Shown here piece by piece: positions 7,500 through 15,936 of a stretch of 25,953 nt of DNA. The notes beneath the pieces are model-generated. The model did no database searches and was not told where the DNA came from. It saw only the letters and a list, made by a program, of their open reading frames with translations. The position numbers and the translations under genes are program-made. The DNA comes from Pantoea sp. Aalb (lineage in GTDB: Bacteria; Pseudomonadota; Gammaproteobacteria; Enterobacterales; Enterobacteriaceae). Location of the stretch: NCBI RefSeq assembly GCF_009829985.1, contig NZ_SZZU01000005.1, forward strand, positions 1-25,953, read 5' to 3'. Numbering within the stretch: position 1 is the first letter of the stretch; every line of letters starts with the position of its first letter.

Positions 7500-7921
7500 A
7501 AATAAATAAAGTTCATTATTTATGAAATATCTAAGATAGTACATTAATTTTAATTAACCATTACAGAACATAATTCAACATTTAATAATAAAAAAAAATT
7601 AGAACATATAAATTATTTAAAAGATAATTATTAAATTATTAAGTAAAATAAATAAAATACTTTTAATTATAAAAAATAAACAAATTATTAAAAATCTTGA
7701 CATATACTAAAAATAAATGAATCTTATAATAAGAATAAAATATCATTTTATTTTATATTTATTCTTATCTTTATTAAATAGTGTATAAATACAATAAACT
7801 TAACTATTTTAATTAAAAGTTAAATTAATTTATTATAATAAATTATATATGTATCTTACTTGCATATAAAAAACTTTAAGTACAGTATAATAATACTCAT
7901 TATTATAAGAACAAATAAAGA
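7500..7921. other. Spacer between origin and crtZ
   Basis: No gene is seen in about 420 bases. A TTGACA at 7697-7702 has no well-spaced -10 (a TATAAT lies 22 bases on). An imperfect hairpin of 13 bp with one bulge lies at about 7726-7775 (arms TAAGAATAAAATAT and ATATTTATTCTTA). Confidence 0.4.
7886..7891 (+). promoter_or_regulatory. Candidate -10 box for crtZ
   Basis: A consensus TATAAT sits 30 bases before the crtZ ATG. No convincing -35 lies at 16-18 bases; a TTGCAT is 20 bases upstream. The A/T background makes this a weak call. Confidence 0.3.
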
Positions 7922-8440
7922 ATGTATATATTTTGGAATATATTAATTATAATATTTACAGTAATTATGATGGAAATCATAGCTACATTGACACATAAAT
8001 ATATAATGCATGGTTGTGGATGGAATTTACATTTATCCCATCATAAAAAACATACTAATAAATTAGAACTTAATGATATCTATGCTATCTTCTTTTCTTT
8101 TATAGCTATAATATTAATTTATTTAGGTATAGTTGGTAAATTAATATTAGAATTAATAGGAATAGGAATAACAACTTACGGGATACTTTATTTTATTTTT
8201 CATGATGGAATAGTACATCAACGATGGACCATCCATTATACTCCTAACAAAGGATATCTTAAAAGAATTTATATAGCACACCTTATGCATCATACAACAA
8301 ATAAAAAAGAAGGCTGCATATCATTTGGATTTATTTATGCACCACCTATTTTAAAATTAAAACAAAAATTAATTAAAATAAATGAATATAAAATTAACGA
8401 GGACGTTGCCAAAGAGAACAAGGACGCTTCTGTGGATTAA
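7922..8440 (+). CDS. crtZ: Beta-carotene hydroxylase
   Basis: This 172-residue integral membrane di-iron enzyme hydroxylates both beta-ionone rings of beta-carotene to give zeaxanthin. All histidine clusters of the fatty-acid-hydroxylase fold are present: HKYIMH (25-30), HLSHHKKH (37-44), HDGIVH (94-99) and HLMHH (120-124), with hydrophobic helices at about 3-23 and 55-92. The length matches Pantoea CrtZ (about 175). It is transcribed toward crtB, and the two reading frames overlap tail to tail by 47 bases (8394-8440), a layout also seen in Pantoea crt clusters. The last 20 codons are therefore constrained by, and antisense to, the crtB end. The ribosome-binding site is poor (AATAAAG). Confidence 0.95.
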   Translation: MYIFWNILIIIFTVIMMEIIATLTHKYIMHGCGWNLHLSHHKKHTNKLELNDIYAIFFSFIAIILIYLGIVGKLILELIGIGITTYGILYFIFHDGIVHQRWTIHYTPNKGYLKRIYIAHLMHHTTNKKEGCISFGFIYAPPILKLKQKLIKINEYKINEDVAKENKDASVD

Positions 8441-9320
8441 TAAATCCAGAAGTAATAGCCATTACTGCTCCTTTAAGTAAAAGTATTAGCTTTTCACTAT
8501 TACTTGTATATTGACGTGTATCCCAAGCATGTATTCCAGAAGCTTTAATTTTCAAACCAATTCTATGATAAACATTATATGCAGTAGCAATTGCCCATGC
8601 AGATCGAACTGATAGATTTTGTAATCCATAATATGCTGAATAATAATAATAATTTGTTTTACTAATCAATTTTGTCACAAGAGGAACAAGAGCAGCACGA
8701 TATTTTGGATCACATAACAAACTACGAGATAATCCTACATTATCTAACCATAATTGTGGAAGATAACATCGTCCGTTTTGTGCATCTTCAATAATATCGC
8801 GTGCAATATTAGTAAGTTGAAAAGCTAAGCCCAAATCACACGCACGATCTAAAACTGATTCTTCTTTAATTCCCATTACATGTGCCATCATTAAACCTAC
8901 TATACCTGCTACATGATAACAATAACGTAAAGTATCGTTAAAGGTATAATAATTTTCATTACGTACATCCATTGCAAAACCTTCTAAATGATCAAATGCT
9001 AATTTAGACGGTAAACTATGTTTAAATATAACTTCTTGAAAAGCTTTAAAAGCAGGTTCATTCATATAAGCTCCATCATAAGCACGACTAGTTTCAATTT
9101 TTAGATGAAGTATACGAGCTTTTAAATCATCAATCGATTTTTGAGTACCATAAATTCCTAAATTTTGTCCATCAATCAAATCATCACAATAACGACACCA
9201 AGTGTAAAGTAATAAAGTACTACGTCGTGTTGAAGAATCTAATAACTTTGTAGCAATAAAAAAACTTTTTGATCCATTTTTAATTATTTTTTCAATATAT
9301 TGAAGTAAATTAATATTCAT
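8394..9320 (-). CDS. crtB: Phytoene synthase
   Basis: CrtB condenses two geranylgeranyl diphosphates into phytoene. The start chosen is the ATG at 9318-9320, giving 308 residues: it overlaps the crtI stop as ATGA, has AGGA upstream, and matches the length of Pantoea CrtB (about 309). A longer open frame to 9368 would only read into crtI. Both Mg-diphosphate motifs are present, CDDLID (45-50) and D175-x3-D179 in NIARDIIEDA, with the signature YHVAGIVGLMMAHVMG between them. It ends LWQRPR, as family members in Pantoea end LWQRP. It is the last gene of the crtYIB unit and overlaps crtZ at its 3' end. Confidence 0.96.
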   Translation of the reverse strand: MNINLLQYIEKIIKNGSKSFFIATKLLDSSTRRSTLLLYTWCRYCDDLIDGQNLGIYGTQKSIDDLKARILHLKIETSRAYDGAYMNEPAFKAFQEVIFKHSLPSKLAFDHLEGFAMDVRNENYYTFNDTLRYCYHVAGIVGLMMAHVMGIKEESVLDRACDLGLAFQLTNIARDIIEDAQNGRCYLPQLWLDNVGLSRSLLCDPKYRAALVPLVTKLISKTNYYYYSAYYGLQNLSVRSAWAIATAYNVYHRIGLKIKASGIHAWDTRQYTSNSEKLILLLKGAVMAITSGFINPQKRPCSLWQRPR

Positions 9321-10798
9321 ATTAATAAATCCTGTAACATTAACTGTGCTGTAGCTTGAGCAGAACAAATAACACCAGGAATACCCGCTCCAGGATGTGT
9401 GCCAGAACCGACTAAATAAAGATTTTGAATATTAGAATCACGATTATGAGGTCGAAACCAAGCACTTTGAGTTAAAATAGGAGCAAGAGAAAAAGCACAA
9501 CCTTGATATGTATGAAAAGTATTTCTAAAATCAAATGGGGTAAATATTTTATGAGTAACTAATTGTTGACGTAAACCAGGCATATAATACTTCTCTAAAT
9601 AAATAAAAATTTTGTCACGCAAACGAGGTCCTTCTAATTGCCAATTTATATTTGCAGTTCCAAGATGTGGAACTGGTGTTAATACATAAAAGCTTCCACA
9701 ACCTGAAGGTGCGAGAGATGGATCACTATTACATGGAGCATGTAAATAAAGCGAAAACTCATTAGATATTTTGTTACTATTAAAAATTTGATTAATAATC
9801 TTTTTATATTGAGGACCAAAACAAACAGTATGATGTGATAAATGAGAATGAGATTTATTAAGACCAAAATATAATATAAATAACGAATTACTCATGCGTT
9901 TTCGTTTTAAGGATGTAACACGTTTATTTATTATAGGATGAGAACGAAGTAAATCATGATAAGTATGTATAACATCAGCATTTGATGCTACAGCTTCAAC
10001 ATCAAAACTCCTTCCATCTTTTATTTTTATACTATGAATTCGATTACCTATTATTTCAAGATGACTTACTTCAGTATTAAGTAAAATTTCTCCACCGAGA
10101 TTTTTAAATAATTTAACCATAGCATTAACTAACGCCCCTGTTCCTCCACGTGGAAACCATACCCCCCACTCAAGTTCTAAAGCGTGAATTAAAGTATAAA
10201 TCGATGATGTTGTAAAGGGATTACCCCCAATGAATAATGATTGGAAAGAAAATGCTTGACGTAAATATTCATTTTCAATAAAGTGTGATACCATACTATA
10301 TACGCTACGCCAAGCATGTAATCGACTTAATTGTGGGAAAACACGTAACATATCCTTAAATTTAAGAAATGGTACGGTACTTAATTGTAAATATCCTATT
10401 TTAAATACATTACGAGAATAATTAAGAAATTTACGATAACCTTCAACATCCTTAGGATTAAATTGAGCAATTTGTTGTTCTAACGATAATTGATTATTAC
10501 TATAATCTAATCGTTTCCCGTTTTCCCAACATAAGCGATAAAAAGGAGTAACTGGTAATAATTCAATATAATCACTAAATAATCTTCCAGACATTGTAAA
10601 TAACATTTTAATAGCATTAGGATTAGTAATTACTGTTGGTCCAGCATCAAAAGTAAAACCTTTTTCTTTCCAAACATATGCACATCCTCCATATTTGCTT
10701 TGTTTTTCTAAAACTGTAGTATGGATACCTGCAGTTTGCAGGCGAATTGCTAAAGCTAATCCACCAAAACCTGAACCAATTATAAAGATACGTCTCAT
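9317..10798 (-). CDS. crtI: Phytoene desaturase (lycopene-forming)
   Basis: The protein has 493 residues, matching bacterial CrtI (about 492). It is an FAD-dependent desaturase that introduces four double bonds in phytoene to give all-trans lycopene at the membrane. The N-terminus holds the dinucleotide-binding loop GSGFGG (8-13) followed by E32 for the ribose. The C-terminus has the family signature NLYLVGSGTHPGAGIPGV. The gene is joined to both neighbours by four-base ATGA overlaps (crtY stop/crtI start at 10795-10798; crtI stop/crtB start at 9317-9320), so the three should be translationally coupled. No truncation is visible. Confidence 0.96.
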   Translation of the reverse strand: MRRIFIIGSGFGGLALAIRLQTAGIHTTVLEKQSKYGGCAYVWKEKGFTFDAGPTVITNPNAIKMLFTMSGRLFSDYIELLPVTPFYRLCWENGKRLDYSNNQLSLEQQIAQFNPKDVEGYRKFLNYSRNVFKIGYLQLSTVPFLKFKDMLRVFPQLSRLHAWRSVYSMVSHFIENEYLRQAFSFQSLFIGGNPFTTSSIYTLIHALELEWGVWFPRGGTGALVNAMVKLFKNLGGEILLNTEVSHLEIIGNRIHSIKIKDGRSFDVEAVASNADVIHTYHDLLRSHPIINKRVTSLKRKRMSNSLFILYFGLNKSHSHLSHHTVCFGPQYKKIINQIFNSNKISNEFSLYLHAPCNSDPSLAPSGCGSFYVLTPVPHLGTANINWQLEGPRLRDKIFIYLEKYYMPGLRQQLVTHKIFTPFDFRNTFHTYQGCAFSLAPILTQSAWFRPHNRDSNIQNLYLVGSGTHPGAGIPGVICSAQATAQLMLQDLLI

Positions 10799-11964
10799 AA
10801 TATATTTCCTGTGCTATGATTTATTCTTAAAAGAGCTCGTAATACTTTATTGATTGAAACAGGTGGTTTTCCGTAAAGGATACATATTTTATCTTTTAAT
10901 CTAAGATGTCCAAAATAGAATCGACTAATTAAATCAGCATCAAGACGATAAAAATGCTGTATTATTTTCCATCGTTGTTTTGGATGATCTGTTAAAAATA
11001 ATATACGATTTAGAAATCTAAAAAATCGTTGATTATGCCAATGTTGGCGAGCAAACATTTCGATACATTGACTTATTACGAAAGAATTGGTCGGAAGTTT
11101 TCCTATTATACATTCAGCTAATGACATAGCAATAGGTAATGAATAACCTGTAGTAAAATGCAATATCCCAGCTCGTAAGCCGCTACATGGTTGATTACCT
11201 TGCTGTTTCCAAAACATATTGATATCTCCACTTAATATGATTGGTAAAGAGCCTTCTTCTTCACGTATTAATTTATTTAATTTCCAATTATGATCTTGAG
11301 CATATTTAATAATATTTTTACGTATTTTTATTTGATTTAATATAGGTTGATTGACGTAATAAGTGTCTTCAATTAAAAGACGTTTATTATTGAAAGGTAA
11401 TATATAAATAAAATGATATCCTTCTTGTTGATCAACCGTTGCATCCATTAAAATAGGTTGTGATAAATGATGAGGGTGACTTAATTGCCATTCTTGTCCA
11501 ATAAACACTTGATATCCAACTTGGAAATATGGCATTGACCTTATTCCTCTTCCATCAATAACTACTTTAGCGTGTATTTCATCATTATTTTCTAAAATTA
11601 CTTTAGTAGGGGTAATATGTATTACTTTGGTCGTAGTAAGTAAGTTTTTACCCATAATATTGGTTAAGTAACGTGTAAAATTAGTAGATGTAATAGAGTA
11701 ATAATTACCGATTATTCTACGTTGAAAATTTGGAAAATATACTTTATAACTAGACCAACTAAATGAAATTAAAGGTTTTAATAAAATAAATTGTTTTTGG
11801 CTAAGATCGTTTTGATGAAATGACCAAATATGATTTCCGAACGGAGTATTATTACTTTCTAACATTAAACATCGTAAAGTAGGATGATATTGATTTATAT
11901 ATAATGCAATTAATCCATTTGCAAGACCTGCTCCTACTAGAATAATATCATATTCTTTATACAT
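10795..11964 (-). CDS. crtY: Lycopene beta-cyclase
   Basis: CrtY closes both ends of lycopene to beta-carotene using reduced FAD without net redox change. The protein has 389 residues (Pantoea CrtY about 382), starting with the FAD loop ILVGAGLANGLIALY; it keeps PFGNHIWSFH (41-50) and the catalytic region RLLIEDTYY, where E199 corresponds to the essential glutamate of the family. The ATG at 11962-11964 has GAGG eight bases upstream. A 12-bp hairpin lies just beyond the ribosome-binding site. It heads the coupled crtY-crtI-crtB unit and is separated from crtE by 450 bases of spacer where crtX normally lies. Confidence 0.95.
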   Translation of the reverse strand: MYKEYDIILVGAGLANGLIALYINQYHPTLRCLMLESNNTPFGNHIWSFHQNDLSQKQFILLKPLISFSWSSYKVYFPNFQRRIIGNYYSITSTNFTRYLTNIMGKNLLTTTKVIHITPTKVILENNDEIHAKVVIDGRGIRSMPYFQVGYQVFIGQEWQLSHPHHLSQPILMDATVDQQEGYHFIYILPFNNKRLLIEDTYYVNQPILNQIKIRKNIIKYAQDHNWKLNKLIREEEGSLPIILSGDINMFWKQQGNQPCSGLRAGILHFTTGYSLPIAMSLAECIIGKLPTNSFVISQCIEMFARQHWHNQRFFRFLNRILFLTDHPKQRWKIIQHFYRLDADLISRFYFGHLRLKDKICILYGKPPVSINKVLRALLRINHSTGNIL

Positions 11965-12414
11965 TAATTCGCCTCTATTAAATAATTTATTAATAATAAA
12001 TTATTTTTTTGCTTAATATAATTAAAAATTAATAATATAATTCTAACTATTATTATATTTTAAATATTTAATTATATTAATATATAAATATTATGTATTT
12101 ATATATATTACATATTAAGTAAATAAATTATTAATACGAGTTTAAGTAGATAAATTATATTTAAACTTTGAATTATTTTAAATGCGTAGGTATATAATAC
12201 ATATGATATACATTTAAAATAAAAATATTACTGAACATTAATATAAATTAAATAATAATATTTTTTATTATTTAATAAATATATATATCGCATATATATA
12301 TTTAAAAATATTTCATAAAATGAAATAATTAAAAATTAATATCATATAACATTTATTATATATACTTGATATGAATATTTTATATTTAAATATGAGTTTA
12401 ATAATTTTATTACA
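11965..12414. other. Spacer at the position of the missing crtX
   Basis: These 450 bases separate crtE from crtY. In free-living Pantoea the zeaxanthin glucosyltransferase gene crtX (about 1.3 kb, in some strains with idi) fills this place. I see no readable remnant of it, so the gene has been deleted and the remainder has drifted to A/T. The left edge carries the hairpin at 11980-12006. Confidence 0.65.
11980..12006. promoter_or_regulatory. 12-bp perfect hairpin upstream of crtY
   Basis: Arms 11980-11991 (AAATAATTTATT) and 11995-12006 pair perfectly around a 3-base loop, starting 15 bases upstream of the crtY start codon. On the + strand the stem is followed by four more T residues. It could act as a leader hairpin in the crtYIB mRNA or stop antisense transcription arriving through crtBIY from crtZ. 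Pure A/T composition tempers this. Confidence 0.35.
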
Positions 12415-13323
12415 TTAATTAAACATACTTAACTGTTGATAGAAAATAGAGTACATATATTGACGAGTAGATATTCCATACTTGCATACACCTGTTAAGT
12501 AAATTTCAGCATTTTTTAAATGCGTATTAAGTCGACATTTTGCACCATCTATTCCTAATATACGGACAAGAGTTAATTTACTTTGATCTTGATGACTATC
12601 TTTACCTATATATTTATAATAATCAGATATATCATCAAGTAATTGAAATGCTTGACCTAAATTTTGACTAAAATTAATTAATTTCTGCCGCATTTGCTGT
12701 GTAGCATCAGAAGCAATAGCTGCTATCTGTAATGTAGCACGAAATAGCATACTAGTTTTAAGATCATTAGTTAAAGTTATAGTTTCTATATTGTGATTTT
12801 GAAGAATATCATTTTGTAAATCTTGAAATTGTCCTTGGACTAATCCCTGTAATCCAACAGCTGAAGATAGTTCGGCTATAGCATTAGATTTTTGTATAGA
12901 TTTTACATTAGGTGTATTAGCAATTACTTCAAAAGCACGACTAAGTAGAGCGATAACAGCAAGTATTGCTATATTTTCTCCAAATTCACGATGTATCGTT
13001 GGACGACCTCGGCGTATTAATGCATTATCCATTGAAGGAATATCGTCTAGAATAAGAGATGCAGTATGTACCATCTCTACTGCACAAGCCAAATTTAAAA
13101 TACTTTTCTCTTGAACTTTACATCCCATATCACGTGCTGCTAGTATAAGAAGTAGTGGACGAATTCTTTTACCAGGTGCAAGAGTACTAGCTCTCATTGC
13201 AGTATTTATCAAATCAGGCTTTTGTCTAATAGGCAATAAAGCATCTAAATGTATTTCTATTATTTTTTGTAATTGAGAGAACTTTCTACTTTGGTTTACT
13301 ACAGTATTAAAATTTGTAAGCAT
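12415..13323 (-). CDS. crtE: Geranylgeranyl diphosphate synthase
   Basis: CrtE is the entry enzyme of the carotenoid pathway, extending farnesyl diphosphate to the C20 precursor. It has 302 residues, the same length as Pantoea CrtE. The first aspartate-rich motif is DDIPSMD (93-99), followed by RRGRPTIH; the second is DDISD (230-234), followed by K-D at 241-242. The conserved PGKRIRP (50-56) and GLVQGQFQDL are present. The ribosome-binding site before the ATG at 13321-13323 is weak. It is the most upstream gene of the crt set on this strand, with a strong dyad and a candidate -10 in its leader; whether the crtYIB genes are still read from here, across the 450-base gap, cannot be told. Confidence 0.95.
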   Translation of the reverse strand: MLTNFNTVVNQSRKFSQLQKIIEIHLDALLPIRQKPDLINTAMRASTLAPGKRIRPLLLILAARDMGCKVQEKSILNLACAVEMVHTASLILDDIPSMDNALIRRGRPTIHREFGENIAILAVIALLSRAFEVIANTPNVKSIQKSNAIAELSSAVGLQGLVQGQFQDLQNDILQNHNIETITLTNDLKTSMLFRATLQIAAIASDATQQMRQKLINFSQNLGQAFQLLDDISDYYKYIGKDSHQDQSKLTLVRILGIDGAKCRLNTHLKNAEIYLTGVCKYGISTRQYMYSIFYQQLSMFN

Positions 13324-13373
13324 AATAATAACTGTTCATGGTAGTATTAATTGTTTAATTAATCACATAATGC

Positions 13374-13379
13374 ATTATA
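13374..13379 (-). promoter_or_regulatory. Candidate -10 box for crtE
   Basis: On the - strand, TATAAT lies about 50 bases upstream of the crtE ATG. The expected -35 position (about 13397-13402) has no good TTGACA and overlaps the left arm of the 13-bp dyad at 13386-13433, which would suit an activator- or repressor-controlled promoter. Confidence 0.35.
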
Positions 13380-13385
13380 ACATTG

Positions 13386-13433
13386 TATTAGTGATGCACT
13401 AGTCTTTTATAAAGAACTTTTGCATCACTAATA
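13386..13433. promoter_or_regulatory. 13-bp perfect dyad upstream of crtE, candidate operator
   Basis: TATTAGTGATGCA at 13386-13398 and its exact complement at 13421-13433 flank a 22-base spacer, which can itself fold (AGTCTTT with AAAG-A-ACT). Unlike the other dyads in the window its arms contain G and C, making chance less likely. Neither side is followed by a T-run, which argues against a plain terminator. It is placed to overlap the -35 region of crtE. Confidence 0.5.
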
Positions 13434-14032
13434 ATTTATAAATTATCTTAAAAAATAAATTTACTATATATTTAATAAAACATAAATAATTTTAAATTAT
13501 TAATAATTTAAATGATTAACTTAGCAAAAAGAAATATAATCATATTATTATGTATAGTCAAATCATTAAAAATTTTAATTTAACTTATAAATTATAAAAA
13601 CTATATGGGTTTTTTAGTTTAGTTATTATCTTTATTTTCTTTAAAAAAATCTTTTACATCTAAAAATATACTTTATTTAAAAATGAACTTTTATTCAGTA
13701 TATAATTTCTAAAAAATATGAGATTTATTTTTTAAAACCTAGCTAATTAATAATCAAAATAGAATTATTTTTATATTTACAAATAATATTATTACTTTTA
13801 ATTTTTATTAAAACTATAATAAATTATATATAAAATTAAGTGTTAATTGTTTATTTCTAATCTTTATTAAATATTTTAATATTGATTGTTTATTATCATA
13901 TAATATAAAAATAAACTGATATACTATTACTAATAGTAATTAGTAGATTATTTTATTGATCTTATTTAGATGGTTTTAATAAAAGGAGAATTATTTATTC
14001 GTTTTATTATCTTTTTTATTTTGGAATATTTT

Positions 14033-14968
14033 ATGAGCCGTTGGACAGTTTTAGGATGTGGTGTAGTTGGTTTATGTGTGGCAACTGTATTAGCAGAAAA
14101 TGGTAAAGAAGTTGAAGTTATAAACAAAGATAATTGTCAACCAGCTTCTTGGTTTGCTGGAGGAATGCTTGCACCTTGGTGTGAATCTGAAAGTGCACCA
14201 CAAGATGTTTTATTAATGGGACAATACGCTGCTACATGGTGGCAAAAACGCGTTAGTAGTGTTAAAAAAAATGGAACTTTAGTAATAGCTTCACCTCGTG
14301 ATCATCAAGAATTAAATCGTTTTGCAAGAATGACTACAAAACATCAATGGATTACTCCTTCTGAAGTTGAACCGGAATTAGAACAACGTTTTGCGCGAGG
14401 ACTTTTTTTTCCAATGGAAGCGCATCTTGATCCACGTTTAACACTTATGGAAATACATAAAAAATTACTAGAATATGGTGTACTTTTTAATATTTGTCAT
14501 CCAAATAGCCATATTATCGACTGCCGAGGCATTCATGCTTCACATAAGTTACCTCTTTTACGCGCAGTACGTGGAGAAATGATAATTTTACATAGTAAAG
14601 AAATACATTTCTCTCGGCCTATTCGATTATTACATCCACGATTTCCTTGTTATTTAGTACCTCGTGAAAATGGATATTTTATGCTTGGTGCTACTATGAT
14701 TGAAAGTAATGATGCTAGTAACATTAGTGCTCGTGCTATGATGGAATTGCTTAGCGCTGCTTATAGTATTCATCCAGCCTTGGCTGAAGCACGTATTATA
14801 GAAAGCAGCAGTGGTTTGCGTCCAGCTTATCCAAATAATTTACCTAAAATTTATTATCAAAATAATACTTTTTATCTTAACGGTATGTATCGACATGGTT
14901 TTTTGTTAGCTCCAATGATGGCAGAAAAATTAATGCAACGCTTATTGATAAAGGAAAAAAATGTATGA
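14033..14968 (+). CDS. thiO: Glycine oxidase ThiO (thiazole synthesis)
   Basis: This FAD enzyme oxidises glycine to the imine (dehydroglycine) used by ThiG; it replaces the radical-SAM tyrosine lyase ThiH of E. coli. The start taken is the ATG at 14033-14035 (MSRWTVLGCGVVG), which puts the FAD loop GCGVVG at residues 8-13 as in relatives and gives 311 residues. The frame continues open to an ATG at 13970, and a strong AAAGGAG lies at about 13981 with no standard start codon after it, so the leader is odd. The C-terminus keeps SSGLRPAYP and NGMYRHGFLLAP, the substrate/FAD end motif. Its stop overlaps the thiS start (ATGA). First gene of thiOSGF, an order known from Pantoea and Erwinia plasmids. 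Confidence 0.93.
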   Translation: MSRWTVLGCGVVGLCVATVLAENGKEVEVINKDNCQPASWFAGGMLAPWCESESAPQDVLLMGQYAATWWQKRVSSVKKNGTLVIASPRDHQELNRFARMTTKHQWITPSEVEPELEQRFARGLFFPMEAHLDPRLTLMEIHKKLLEYGVLFNICHPNSHIIDCRGIHASHKLPLLRAVRGEMIILHSKEIHFSRPIRLLHPRFPCYLVPRENGYFMLGATMIESNDASNISARAMMELLSAAYSIHPALAEARIIESSSGLRPAYPNNLPKIYYQNNTFYLNGMYRHGFLLAPMMAEKLMQRLLIKEKNV

Positions 14969-15162
14969 AAGTTTATTTCAATGGTCAGATTATTACTACT
15001 CAAACTAACAATCTAAAGGAACTATTAAATCAACAGAAAATTGATTTGAATGCAATTGCAACTGCTGTTAATGGTACTTTTATTCCAAAGAATAAATATG
15101 ATAAACAAATATTAGAAGAAGGATATCAAATTGAGGTTCTATCACCTATGCAAGGAGGTTAA
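14965..15162 (+). CDS. thiS: Sulfur carrier protein ThiS
   Basis: This 65-residue ubiquitin-like protein ends in SPMQGG, the Gly-Gly tail that ThiF adenylylates and that then carries the thiocarboxylate sulfur to ThiG. The length is normal (about 66). It overlaps thiO by four bases. The last two Gly codons and the stop contain the AAGGAGG that serves as ribosome-binding site for thiG. Confidence 0.95.
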   Translation: MKVYFNGQIITTQTNNLKELLNQQKIDLNAIATAVNGTFIPKNKYDKQILEEGYQIEVLSPMQGG

Positions 15163-15165
15163 TTA

Positions 15166-15924
15166 ATGTTCTATGGTTTTGATGCTAAATCTCGTTTTTT
15201 ACTTGGTACTGCTGGTTATCCTTCTCCATATATTTTGCAACAGTCAATTAATGAATCTGGTACTGAAATCATTATCGTTAGTTTACGACGTGAAGGTAAG
15301 GAGGGTAAAGTATTTCGTGAATTATTAAGTGGACTTAATGTTCGTATTTTACCAAATACCGCAGGATGCTATACTGTTAAAGAAGCGGTAACAACAGCTC
15401 ATATGGCACGTGATTTGCTTAATACTCCTTGGATAAAATTAGAAATAATTGGACATGCTGAAACTCTCCAGCCAGATCCTTTTGCATTAGTAGAAGCAGC
15501 TCGTATTTTAAGCGAAGAAGAATTTAAGGTTTTTCCGTATACCACAGAAGATTTAGTTATTGGAGAAAAACTATTAGCTGTTGGTTGTGAATTACTTATG
15601 CCTTGGGGAGCACCAATTGGTTCTGGTCAAGGTTTACGTAGTCTAGATGCTTTACGTACACTACGTTCTTGGTTTAATGGTATTCCTCTTATCATCGATG
15701 CCGGTATTGGTTCACCTTCGGACGCAACACAAGCTATGGAAATGGGTTTTGATGGTATATTACTCAATACTGCTGTAGCAAAAGCTGGTAATCCCATATT
15801 AATGGCGAGTGCCTTTCGCCAAGCGATTGAAGCAGGGTTAATAGCATTTAATGCTGGATTAATGGAAAAACGAGATATAGCTGTAGCTTCTACACCAATA
15901 TTTGGATTAGCAGATCTTAATTAA
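15166..15924 (+). CDS. thiG: Thiazole synthase ThiG
   Basis: ThiG assembles the thiazole phosphate ring from 1-deoxy-D-xylulose 5-phosphate, ThiS thiocarboxylate and dehydroglycine. It has 252 residues, a (beta/alpha)8 barrel. The Schiff-base lysine is K91 in WIKLEIIG, followed by the catalytic E93; the phosphate-binding strands are GAPIGSGQGL and DAGIGSPSDA, and the GFDGILLNTAVAKA segment is typical. It starts three bases after thiS with an excellent AAGGAGG. All residues I would expect are in place. Confidence 0.96.
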   Translation: MFYGFDAKSRFLLGTAGYPSPYILQQSINESGTEIIIVSLRREGKEGKVFRELLSGLNVRILPNTAGCYTVKEAVTTAHMARDLLNTPWIKLEIIGHAETLQPDPFALVEAARILSEEEFKVFPYTTEDLVIGEKLLAVGCELLMPWGAPIGSGQGLRSLDALRTLRSWFNGIPLIIDAGIGSPSDATQAMEMGFDGILLNTAVAKAGNPILMASAFRQAIEAGLIAFNAGLMEKRDIAVASTPIFGLADLN

Positions 15925-15936
15925 AGGAATGCCTAT

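Larger units (their letters stand above)
13324..14032. other. Divergent intergenic region between crtE and thiO
   Basis: These 709 bases separate the diverging crt and thi genes and must carry both promoters. Apart from the dyad and -10 candidate near crtE nothing specific is seen. I find no thiamine-pyrophosphate riboswitch motif (no CTGAGA-type P3 element followed by a CTGATGAG-type element) ahead of thiO. Confidence 0.5.

Noticed and set aside
7697..7729. TTGACA with a downstream TATAAT as a sigma-70 promoter
   Set aside because: The spacer is 22 bases, too long, and the site is more than 200 bases from crtZ.
9321..9368. Longer CrtB starting inside crtI
   Set aside because: The ATG at 9320 overlaps the crtI stop as ATGA and matches the family N-terminus.
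13970..14032. N-terminal extension of ThiO from the ATG at 13970
   Set aside because: The extra 21 residues have no counterpart in ThiO, and the FAD loop must lie near the N-terminus; the later ATG gives the normal length.
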